NCBI GenBank assembly: GCA_963768025.1 | Contig: CAVYGM010000014.1 | Coordinates: 1 to 64,000 of the forward strand | DNA from: CAVYGM01 sp963768025 | GTDB taxonomy: Bacteria > Bacteroidota > Bacteroidia > Cytophagales > Spirosomataceae | Direction: 5' to 3' | Length of the DNA: 64,000 bases | Shown: positions 9,848-18,559 of the stretch, one piece after another | How the letters are laid out: each line of letters starts with the position of its first letter | Position numbering within the stretch: position 1 is the first letter of the stretch | Notes under the pieces: generated by a model | Databases searched by the model: none | Seen by the model: only the letters and a program-made list of their open reading frames with translations | What the model was told of the DNA's origin: nothing | Program-made: the position numbers and the translations under genes

Positions 9848-10252
9848 ATGGTTCGGTTTTTCAACAAATCGGCGCTGAATCCAAAAGGGCTATTTCTGGC
9901 TGATGGCCTGGGGGCGTTTCTGGCAGCTTTTCTGTTATTTGCTATGTTGAGAAATTGGAGTGAGTACGTTGGCATGCCAAAACCAACCCTTACTATTCTT
10001 TCTCTGATTGCGTTGCTGTTTTGTCTTTACTCTTTCGGTTGCTTTCTCCTGGTACATAAAAATTGGCCCGTTTTTCTTCGTATCCTTGTCGTTGCCAATT
10101 CACTGTATGCTTGTTTGACGGTGGGGCTGGCCATGTATAATTTCCCACACCTGACGACTCTGGGAGTGACCTATTTCGTTGGTGAACTCCTGGTATTATC
10201 CGGACTAGTTTTCTTTGAAATGAATTTTTTGACCCTACACAAACGCGGATGA
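9848..10252 (+). CDS. Uncharacterised four-helix membrane protein
   Basis: The protein has 134 residues and is mostly hydrophobic, with about four transmembrane segments at roughly residues 16-36, 47-68, 74-95 and 105-126 (for example LTILSLIALLFCLYSFGCFL). I recognise no domain family. The length and a Lys/Arg-rich C-terminus (LHKRG) suggest a small inner-membrane protein. It lies alone between the amidohydrolase and the Fic remnant. Confidence 0.55.
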   Translation: MVRFFNKSALNPKGLFLADGLGAFLAAFLLFAMLRNWSEYVGMPKPTLTILSLIALLFCLYSFGCFLLVHKNWPVFLRILVVANSLYACLTVGLAMYNFPHLTTLGVTYFVGELLVLSGLVFFEMNFLTLHKRG

Positions 10253-10349
10253 AGATCCGGACGGGGATTGGGCAAAGTTCGCCATTGCAACGGTGAACCG
10301 TACCGGTTTCAAGTGGCTTCTTAGCGAAATGCAGTACAAATTTTGAATT

Positions 10350-10598
10350 ATGGGTGAAAGAAAATTGGAAATTACACGGGCTTCTCCTTTAAAAGAGTAT
10401 TGCGAAACTATTTCAGAAGTCTCTCTGAAAAAATACGAGCAATTGCAAGACAGTGAGCTGTCCATGGGTACATTCAGCTTTTATACCTCGGTGGCGGCGG
10501 TATTCTCTTCCCGGATCGAGGGCGAGTCCATTGAACTGGATAGCTACGTGAAGCACAAGCGGTTTGGGATAGAGTTCTCGCCGTCGCTATTCTGTTAA
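10350..10598 (+). pseudogene. Fic family protein, N-terminal remnant
   Basis: About 72 residues match the N-terminal helical region of Fic/DOC-domain proteins, notably ELSMGTFSFYTSVAAVFSSR followed by IEGESIELDSYVKHKRFGIE. The phrase SSRIEGE.IELDSY.KH is the (S/T)xxxE(G/N)-type inhibitory-helix segment of Fic enzymes. After KHKRFGIEFSP the reading becomes SLFC and stops. The Fic core with the HPFxxGNGR motif is absent from any frame before the next gene. The AMP-transferase is therefore not encoded; only the autoinhibitory N-terminus survives. Confidence 0.65.
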
Positions 10599-10637
10599 AA
10601 ATTTGGTATGCTATACTCACCACGGGACGGCCTTATG

Positions 10638-11051
10638 CTACGCTGGATTTCTGTTGGGCAGCGTAACGTAGTTGCTAAAAAGGGTCAACAGGCTGTTCAG
10701 CATTTCCGTCAACTTTTTGAAATCAAGCGGCTTCACCAGAAAAAGATTCGCTCCGGTGGTATACGCGCTTTCGATATCAAAAGGGGCACTCGATGTAGAC
10801 ATGATGCAAACCGGTATGTTGCGAAGCCGGGTATGGGTCTTAAGCTCCATCAGGGTTTCCCGCCCGTCTTTCACGGGCATATTCAGATCAAGGATGATCA
10901 GGTCGGGCAACCGATTCGCCGCATGCAGGTAGTCAAGGGCCACTTCGCCGTTTTGGGCTTCTTCTATTTTGTACCCTTTCCCGGCCAGGCTAATGGCATC
11001 TGCAAACAATTCCCGATCGATAGCATCATCATCTACTAGCAACAGTTCCAT
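10638..11051 (-). CDS. Single-domain response regulator (CheY-like receiver)
   Basis: This is a stand-alone receiver domain of 137 residues. It starts MELLLVDDDAIDRELF (acidic pocket DD), carries the phospho-acceptor Asp in LIILDLNMPVKDG, the Ser/Thr switch in CIMSTSSAP and the conserved Lys in LVKPLDFKKL. No output domain is present. It is divergent from the histidine kinase that begins 122 bp away, and the two are likely partners in a phosphorelay. The DLNMP.KDG sequence is typical of the Rcp1-like regulators that pair with GAF/PAS kinases. Confidence 0.88.
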   Translation of the reverse strand: MELLLVDDDAIDRELFADAISLAGKGYKIEEAQNGEVALDYLHAANRLPDLIILDLNMPVKDGRETLMELKTHTRLRNIPVCIMSTSSAPFDIESAYTTGANLFLVKPLDFKKLTEMLNSLLTLFSNYVTLPNRNPA

Positions 11052-11172
11052 ATAACCTATGATTTGATGTGGCGGACAAAGATAGGTGTTTGAAAATGCA
11101 AAAGTTAATAATTGGTAATTTCTGAGGCTATTGTAATTTTGAAGGAATTAGTTGTCCTAAACAAAAATCGCA

Positions 11173-13613
11173 TTGCGCACGAAAACCGTATTTGAATTGC
11201 TTTACGAAGCCAGTAAAGCAATTACCTCTGAAATTGAGCTGCAAAACGTTGTTCAAAAAGTTACGGATATTGCCACGGAGCTGACCGACGCCCAGTTTGG
11301 GGCCTTTTTCTACAATGTCACCAGTCAGAACGGGGAGTCCCTGCTGCTTTACACCATATCGGGAGTAGAAAAGGAAGCTTTTTCCAAGTTTCCCATGCCC
11401 CGCAACACAAAAATTTTTGAGCCTACGTTTACGGCCACCGGCACGGTACGGTACGATGATGTGACCCAACAGCCCCATTACGGGCAGAATCCACCGTACC
11501 AGGGTATGCCCAGGGGACATTTGCCCGTAAGGAGCTACATGGCGGTGCCGGTGGTGTCGCCGTTTACGAAAGAAGCCATCGGTGGCTTGTTCTTTGGGCA
11601 TTCGGAACCCGGCATCTTCACCGAAGAATCGGAAGAGTTAGTGGAGGGCATTGCCGTGCAGGCGGCCATTGCCATTACGAATGCCCGGTTGTTCGAAGAA
11701 AAAAAATACAATGAAGCCAGGCTGAAAGAGCAGCGGGAGCAGTACAAAAGCATCTTCAACGCCATCACCGACTCGGCCATTATTTACGACGAAGACGGTA
11801 CCATTGTCGAGGCCAACCCAACGGCCTGCCAGCTGTACGGCTACGAATACGAGGAGTTGATAGGACTGAATGCCAGCCTGTTTTTCAAAACGCCGGGCGA
11901 TTTTCAGGCTTTAAAGGAAATAGCCTTATCGGGAAGGGAATATGCCGGTGTACACGAAAGGATACGAAAGGATGGAAGTCTTATTTCGGTGGAGTACAAG
12001 GGACTACGGTTTATTTTTAAGGACAAGCCCCACGTACTTTCCGTTTCCCGGCAAGCGGCCCTGCCGAAGCAAATCCAGGAAGCCTTGCAAAAAGTTGATT
12101 CGCTGGCGCGCATCGTCACCAGACATTTCGCCCGTCACGCTTTGGATGACGGACAGCGACGGACAAACCATCTACATCAATCAAACCTGGGTAGATTGGG
12201 TAGGGGGCAGCATGCAGTCGCAACTGGGAAGGAATTGGTTCAAAGCGGTACTGCCTGAGGACAGAGAACAGGCGAGCAAGGCTTTTGACAATGCCTTTCG
12301 AAAGCCGTAAGCTGTTTGCCAGTGAATTCCGCATAATCCGCAAGAACGGGGAGCTGCGCTGGTGCTTCTCCAACGGTAGCCCCTACTACAAGGAGGATGG
12401 TAGCTTTGGCGGCTATGCGGGTTCTGTTTCCGATACCACGGAAAGAAAAGCCGCCGAACAACGGTTGGCCAGCCAGAATACCCTGATCAATACCATCACC
12501 GACAATACCCAGCAGGCTTTATTCCTGATGAACGACCGGCAGGTGTGTACTTACATGAACCCGGCGGCCGAGCAGATGACCGGTTTTAAAAAGGAAGAAG
12601 TGCTCGACAAACCGCTGCATTATTACGTGCACCACACCTACCCGAATGGAACCCACTTCCCCATCGAAGAATGCGCCATAGACCGGGCCCTGCCCACCAA
12701 GGCCCAAACCAAGGGTGAAGAGGTTTTCATTCGCAAAGACGGTCATTTCTACCCCGTAGCCTTTACGGCCAGTCCCATTATAGAAAACGGGGTACCGATC
12801 GGAACCGTGATTGAAGCAAGGGATACGACCGAGGAAAAACGAATAGAGGAAGCTTTGCGAAATAAGGAAAAGCAAGCCATGCAAATGCTGGAGGAAAAAG
12901 TAAAGGAAAGGACCCAGGCCCTTGAGAAGACCAATTTCGAACTTATGCGGTTTACCAGCATTGCTTCCCACGACCTGAAAGAGCCGGTCCGGAAAATAGC
13001 GATCTTCAGCAAAATGTTGCAAGACCGGCTCGAAAACAACGTGGACGAAACTTCGCTTAAACACTTGCACAAAATCATTCAGTCTTCCGACCGGATGGTA
13101 CTGGTGATCGACGATCTCCTGATCCTCTCCCGTATTTCCAACACCCAGATACAGGCAGAGGCGGTGGATATAAACCGGGTGATTTATGAGGTGCTTGACA
13201 GTTTGGAAATCCCGATCCAGGAACAAAATGCCCGGATCGAGCTGGAAAATCTCCCAATTGTAAAAGGCGTGGCCATTCAGATGGAGCAGGTATTTCAAAA
13301 CCTCATCAGCAATTCACTGAAATTTTCGCACAAGGAAAGATCCTCCCACATTCACATTAGCTGTGAGGATAGCCAGCTAAACGGGAAAGAGGCGGTTACG
13401 ATCGTTTACCAGGACAACGGTATTGGCTTTCGTCCCGACCAGTCAGAAAAAATATTCGATATCTTTTACCGCCTGCACAACAAGGAGGAGTACGAAGGTA
13501 CGGGCATAGGGCTGGCCATCGTCAAGAAAATCATCGATTCGCACCACGGGACCATCCGTGCCGAAGGACAGGAAGGCAAAGGCGCTCGCTTTGAAATCAC
13601 ACTGCTGAAATAG
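11173..13613 (+). CDS. GAF/PAS sensor histidine kinase, two frameshifts
   Basis: The start is TTG 11173 (MRTKTVFELLYEASKAI). A GAF domain runs to about residue 180 (ATELTDAQFGAFFYN, SYMAVPVVS). Three PAS domains follow: the first with DSAIIYDEDGTIVEANPTAC, the second with LWMTDSDGQTIYINQTW, the third with LFLMNDRQVCTYMNPAAEQM. A HisKA domain comes next, with H-box SIASHDLKEPVRK. The HATPase domain has N-box NLISNSLKFS, G1 DNGIGF and G2 GTGIGLAIVKK. Frame changes near 12050 (within the second PAS linker) and near 12295 split it into three frames, each step consistent with one inserted base. The repaired length is about 813 residues. No transmembrane segment is visible, so it is a cytoplasmic sensor. 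The response regulator is divergently encoded next door. Confidence 0.88.
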
Positions 13614-13661
13614 CGGAAAGGCAGTACACGATCGCCCATAGTTTGCCCAGCTATAGGGAGG

Positions 13662-13927
13662 ATGGAGGGTGGTACCGAAAAAAGAGGAGCCAGTACCGAA
13701 GGCCTGCCCGATGACTCAAATCCCGAACAGTTGACCTTCGATGAAAATTCGAACTGGTTTGCCCACCCAACAGTAACTGGATGGTGTATATCGCTTATAG
13801 GTCCGATGAAAAGCAAAGCCATCAAAGATAGTACCCCCGTTTTTTTGGCGGGCAGGGCACAATCCATGTACCTTCGTGGAGTCCAGACAGCCAAAAGATT
13901 GCCTTTGTTAGCTACTTAGTCAAATAA
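13662..13927 (+). pseudogene. TolB-like beta-propeller protein, C-terminal remnant
   Basis: Pieces of a WD40/PD40-type periplasmic propeller can be read in several frames: NPEQLTFDENSNWFAHP, then NWMVYIAYRSDEKQSH, then GGQGTIHVPSWSPDSQKIAF ending in VSYLVK with a stop at 13925. In intact relatives about 30 residues separate the second and third pieces; here they are missing. Upstream blades are absent too. The fragment lies between the kinase and a Gfo/Idh gene. I assign it from the NPEQLT and SWSPDS.KIAF propeller motifs. Confidence 0.6.
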
Positions 13928-13943
13928 CCTTAACCCATTTCTC

Positions 13944-15353
13944 ATGAAAAAAGATAACGGCCGACCGTCGACTTCAAGGCGGCAGTTTTTGCACCAAATT
14001 GGTGCTACCAGTTTGGTAGCAGCGTCCTCGCCCCTGTCGTCACTGGCCGCTCGGGAGAAAGCAGAAGAACGCATTCTGCGCTATGAAAAACCGATCTCAC
14101 CTAACGACAAAATAAGGTTAGGGGTAATCGGCTATGGCGTCCAGGGGCATTTTGACTCCGGCACGGCCCTCAAAGTACCGGGGGTTGAACTGGCCGGTAT
14201 CTGTGATTTGTACACGGGTCGTATTGAAAACGCCAAAGAAACCTATGGCAAGGAACTATATACCACCCGCAACTACAAAGAACTCCTGGACCGGGAAGAC
14301 ATCGATGCGGTGATTATTGCCACGCATGATGTCTGGCATTCGCGCATCACCCAGGACGCACTGGCGAAAGGCAAGCACGTGTACTGTGAAAAACCGATGG
14401 TGTATAAAATCAGCGAAGGGTATCCGATCATAGCAGCGGCCAAAAAAGCGGGTAAAGTGTTGCAGGTAGGCAGCCAGCGGGTTAGTAGCATCGGCTACGC
14501 CAAAGCAAAAGAACTGCTGGCGGCCGGTGAAATTGGGAAACTCAACATGGTGAACGCCGTGTATGACCGGCAAAGCTCCATTGGTGCCTGGGAGTACACA
14601 ATTCCCAAAGATGCCAACGCCATGACTACCGACTGGAACAGGTTTATTGAAGTGACGGCTAAGATGCCATTTGATGCCAAGAAGTTTTTCTGGTGGCGGG
14701 CCTTCAATGAAGTGGGTACCGGCGTAGCAGGCGACTTGTTTATCCACTTGCTGAGCGGCACGCACTTTATCACCAACTCAAAAGGCCCCCAAAGTATTTA
14801 TAGTACCGGGCAATTTAGCTATTGGAAAGATGGGCGTAACCTACCCGATGTAATGTCGGGCGTCATGCAATACCCCGATAGCCCGGAACACGCTGCGTTT
14901 CAGCTGACTTTACAGGTCAATTTTATTAGTGGCACGGGCGGGCAGGAAGTGATCCGCCTGGTAGGTTCGGAAGGTGTCATTGATGTGATGGGGAATAATA
15001 TTACGGTCAAACACAGCCTTATGCCCGAAGCGCCCGGCTTTGGTGGTTACGATTCGCTGTTCACCTTCTCAAAAAGCATGCAGGAAGAAATGCAGAAAGA
15101 GTACGACGCCAAATGGACGCCCGAACAGCGAAAAAGGAAAAGAAAAGAGGATATTGTCTTTAAGGCCCCGGAGGGCTACAGCGACCATCTGGACCACTTC
15201 ACCAATTTCTTTGATGCCATTCGGGTGAATAAGCCCGTAGTGGAAGATGCTACGTTCGGCTTCCGGGCCGCCGCCCCCGCGCTGGCCTGCAACCAAAGTT
15301 ATTTCAGCAAAAAAATTGTGAAATGGGATCCTGTCAACATGAAATTGGTGTAG
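13944..15353 (+). CDS. Tat-exported Gfo/Idh/MocA family oxidoreductase
   Basis: The protein has 469 residues. The N-terminus has a Tat signal (TSRRQFLHQIGATSLVAAS). A Rossmann domain follows with IRLGVIGYGVQGHFDSG and the conserved CEKPM motif (GKHVYCEKPMVYKI), then the C-terminal alpha/beta domain (GTGVAGDLFIHLLSGTHFI). It ends SYFSKKIVKWDP. Family members oxidise or reduce sugars using NAD(P); exported members with this length are common in Bacteroidota glycan-processing loci. It is followed after 56 bp by a secreted FG-GAP protein on the same strand, then by a convergent sialidase, which fits a role in glycan breakdown. Confidence 0.9.
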   Translation: MKKDNGRPSTSRRQFLHQIGATSLVAASSPLSSLAAREKAEERILRYEKPISPNDKIRLGVIGYGVQGHFDSGTALKVPGVELAGICDLYTGRIENAKETYGKELYTTRNYKELLDREDIDAVIIATHDVWHSRITQDALAKGKHVYCEKPMVYKISEGYPIIAAAKKAGKVLQVGSQRVSSIGYAKAKELLAAGEIGKLNMVNAVYDRQSSIGAWEYTIPKDANAMTTDWNRFIEVTAKMPFDAKKFFWWRAFNEVGTGVAGDLFIHLLSGTHFITNSKGPQSIYSTGQFSYWKDGRNLPDVMSGVMQYPDSPEHAAFQLTLQVNFISGTGGQEVIRLVGSEGVIDVMGNNITVKHSLMPEAPGFGGYDSLFTFSKSMQEEMQKEYDAKWTPEQRKRKRKEDIVFKAPEGYSDHLDHFTNFFDAIRVNKPVVEDATFGFRAAAPALACNQSYFSKKIVKWDPVNMKLV

Positions 15354-15409
15354 TTGTCAAGCAGAAGTAGGGTATAGGATTTTCTTCGTTTAAGCGTCAA
15401 ATTTACAAT

Positions 15410-17125
15410 ATGAAGCCAGCCAGTACCCTACTCCTGCTTTTCTTCTTACTTCTCATAACCCAGGCCCGCGCCCAGGCCCTCTTACCCGTCCCCGCTTCTA
15501 GTTTCCTGGACGAAGTACCCAAAGGCAATGTGATCACCTCGGCTTCCGAGCAGCGGGTACCCTGGCTGTTTAACAACACCGGCATCAAGCTCAATTCGGC
15601 CACGAACCTGATGACGCAGGTAGCCGTGGCGAAGGAAGGTACCTATCATCTTTTTGTGCGGAGCGGCGGCGACAAGGGTTCGTTCAAAGTAGCTGTGAAT
15701 GATAAAGTAACCGACGCCGTGTTTGGGAACGCCCCCTGGGGTTGGAAAGAAGGGGGTACCTTTCATTTAAACAAAGGACTGAACTACATAAAAATCACCC
15801 GCATCCAGCCGGGGGCGGTGTTTGACGTGCTGGTATTGAGCGAGTCCCCTACCCTGAACGAGGAAAGCGTGCTGGCGCTACAACTGCACAAGGATGTAAA
15901 ACTGCTGAAAGAATACAAAATTCCCCCTTCCAACGCCGTGAAATTCGGGGATGTCAACGGGGACGGAAAAACGGATTTTCTGGTCCTGGAACCTGATTTT
16001 TCGGCGCACCTTTATGACCATAGCGGCCAGGAACTCTGGCAATGGAAAGCACCGGAAGCGTACACCAAGGAACGTGAGGAATTCGAGGCCCCCGGTGTGC
16101 TGTGGGATTTTGACGGCGATGGCAAAGCCGAAGTGGTACATTGGCGCATGATGGAGGGCAAAGAAGTTACTGGTGATGGCGGATGGGGCTACTGGCCGCA
16201 TAAAAAAGCAGACCGACTGGCCTACCGGACCCCTTGCCGCATGTGTACAACAACTTTCGCCTGGCCATTGCCAAGCTGACCCAAGGCGCACCCAACGAAT
16301 TGGCCGTCTTTACCGACTACGGTGGCACCATGACGGTCAGTGCTTACGATGCCGATTTGAAGCAACTGTGGATGCACACCGAGCATCGAAAAAAAGACAA
16401 TCTGGGGCACTACATCTACCCGGTGGATCTGAACAAGGACGGGATCGACGAAGTGCTGGTGGGTTCGTTGCTGCTCAATGCCCACGGCAAGGAAATCTGG
16501 AACCGCTTTGACCTACTGCCCGACAACCACGACCACGCCGATAGCTACAAGTTTGGCGATGTGAACGGGGACGGTAAGCTGGATATCCTGACCGCCAACA
16601 GCGAAACCGGTATTTTCGTGTACGAAGCCATGACCGGCAAAATCATCTGGCAGCAGGTAGCCGAGCACACCCAGCAAATACAAGTAGGTAATTTCCTGAA
16701 AAATACCCCTACCCCCCAAGTGGTAGCCGGTGGCCGAGTCTACGGCAACCGTCAGATCGGCGAGCCGTACCTATCCAGCCAACTCTACTGGTTCGACAAC
16801 AAGGGAAATCTCCTTAAAAAATGGCCGGGACAGCCTCTCAACGGCAATCCGGATTTTGTAAAAGGCGACTGGCGGGGCGATGGCAAAGAGGAGCTTTTCT
16901 GGTACAAGTTCCGCCTCAATGACCAGGGCAAGGGGGAACTGTACTTCCCCGATCCGGTTTTCCATCAGTTTGATTTTATGGGCCAAGGGGCCGAAGAAGT
17001 GATCACCCTCAGCAACGGCTGGTTGCGGGTGTATGGCAGCGCTTCGGCAAAGCCTACCACTAAAGACCGCAAAAAGGACAAGCTGTACCTGAAAAACAGC
17101 GGTCGTGAACCATACGCACTACTGA
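15410..17125 (+). CDS. Secreted FG-GAP/VCBS repeat protein (rhamnogalacturonan-lyase-like), frameshifted
   Basis: The start at 15410 gives a signal peptide (MKPASTLLLLFFLLLITQA). A carbohydrate-binding-like region (AKEGTYHLFVRSGGDKGSF) precedes a propeller of FG-GAP repeats with calcium-binding loops such as KFGDVNGDGKTDFLV, DFDGDGKAEVVHW, PVDLNKDGIDEVLVG and KFGDVNGDGKLDILT. The gene changes frame twice between about 16165 and 16236 and once more near 17100. After the last correction the C-terminus reads LKNSVVNHTHY with TGA at 17123-17125. Without it, the frame runs on falsely to 17211 over the sialidase 3' end. The protein should be extracellular or periplasmic and bind or degrade polysaccharide; catalysis is not proven. 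Confidence 0.82.
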
Positions 17126-18324
17126 CCCTTTCCCTGCTCCGTCAGCCAGGCGTAGTCAAATTGCGCATAGACGATCCGGGCGTAGGAGTCTTTCTCGTAG
17201 AGTACCCCTAGCGTGTTATTCTTCTGGACCACCAAATCGGAGTAGGCTGACGGCCCGGCGTATAGTTCACGGCCTTTTGACCAACTGCGGCCATCGTCGG
17301 TACTGTACCGCACCGTCAGTTTTTCCCGTTTCTGCTGGCTATTGGCGTTGGAAAAAATGAGCACCGGCCGGCCTTTTTTGGGCGTAAAGCTGATCATACT
17401 GCCCTGGCATACGGGATCGGGCAGGCTCTCCATTACTTTTACTTCCGACCAGCTTTCACCCGCATCCGGGGTGAAGGCCTGAATGCGGTACCGGGGATCG
17501 CCGGACTGGTTGCGGAAATTCACCAGCAGACTTCCGTCCGAGGTTTCGGCGGCGATGGCCTCGTTGCCCCCGGCAAAGTTAATGGTCGGGCTCAGCTGGA
17601 AGGTCTTTCCGTGATCGTCGGTATAGAAGGCATGGGCCGAATAGTCGTGGAAGTGCTCCTGCGGTGGTCCGGCCGAATGGTTGGCCGCCACGAGAATTCG
17701 CCCCCGCTTTTTTCCTTGCTGAATCTGGACAGCATGGCCGGGGGTATTGGCGTAGGAGCGCCAGTCTTCTTTGAAGGTGTAGGCCGCATTTGTGGCCGGA
17801 GCATTCGGTTTCGAGGTTTGCAGCGTAATGTTCACAGGCTCACTCCACGTTTTTCCCTGATCCACGCTCGTTTTGTACCACACTTCCCGCACGGCCTTGC
17901 CCTGGCGGACCTCGGCCTCGTGGGCGGTACCGGTGTTATAAAACAGAAAGAGCGTCCCCTTACGATGGGCCGGATCGGTAAGGTCAAAGACCGGCGCCGG
18001 ATTCCCCACCTGATCCTTGCCAAAATCGGCCACCACTTCCGGAGCCCCCCAATGCTTACCGTTATCTCTGCTCCGTTTCAGCACCAGATCCACGTCCCCG
18101 AAATCCCCGCAGTTACTGCGCCGGGCTTCGGCGAAGGCCAGCAGTTGGCCATCAGGGGCCATCACAATCGCCGGAATCCGGTAGCAGGCATAGCCCCCCT
18201 GTCCATTTTCAAACACCACCGTTTCGCGTACCCGCGCGTCACGCAGCCGGGTACCCTCGGATGGGGCAGAAGGTACCGCCAACTGCGCAGCCATCAGGAT
18301 CAGAGGTACAAAAATGGAAACCAT
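17119..18324 (-). CDS. Secreted exo-alpha-sialidase (GH33-like)
   Basis: This 401-residue protein has a short N-terminal hydrophobic leader. The sialidase arginine motif appears as YACYRIPAIV, and Asp-boxes occur as SRDNGKHWG, SVDQGKTWS, YTDDHGKTF, TPDAGESWS and STDDGRSWS, giving the six-bladed propeller. Other expected catalytic parts are NEAIAAE (Glu), SGDPRYR (second Arg) and the Tyr near AYSDLVV. It releases terminal sialic acids from host or environmental glycans. Its stop codon overlaps the end of the convergent FG-GAP gene by about 7 bp. Sulfatases and other glycan enzymes in the window suggest use of mucin-like or sulfated polymers. Confidence 0.9.
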   Translation of the reverse strand: MVSIFVPLILMAAQLAVPSAPSEGTRLRDARVRETVVFENGQGGYACYRIPAIVMAPDGQLLAFAEARRSNCGDFGDVDLVLKRSRDNGKHWGAPEVVADFGKDQVGNPAPVFDLTDPAHRKGTLFLFYNTGTAHEAEVRQGKAVREVWYKTSVDQGKTWSEPVNITLQTSKPNAPATNAAYTFKEDWRSYANTPGHAVQIQQGKKRGRILVAANHSAGPPQEHFHDYSAHAFYTDDHGKTFQLSPTINFAGGNEAIAAETSDGSLLVNFRNQSGDPRYRIQAFTPDAGESWSEVKVMESLPDPVCQGSMISFTPKKGRPVLIFSNANSQQKREKLTVRYSTDDGRSWSKGRELYAGPSAYSDLVVQKNNTLGVLYEKDSYARIVYAQFDYAWLTEQGKGQ

Positions 18325-18559
18325 AACAAGGGTTTTGGGTTAAAAACTAACGTAAATTATAGACAAATTTTCCACAAAATGAAGTCCTTCTCCTAACAAA
18401 AAAGTCCTTCTCCTTATAGGATCGGACTGCCGAAGCAGAAGGATTTAGGATGAGGTGAAATTCCACTCCACCCACCTACCCTCCTCCGAAAGCAATGCCT
18501 TGATTTTAGCAGAGTTATTGCTATTTTGCCGTAGATTTCCACCACCCAGGTACCCCCCC

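Noticed and set aside
18455..18559. N-terminal extension of the CHAT gene from an earlier ATG
   Set aside because: The extra 35 residues are unlike the family and Pro/Cys-rich; ATG 18560 starts the conserved domain directly.
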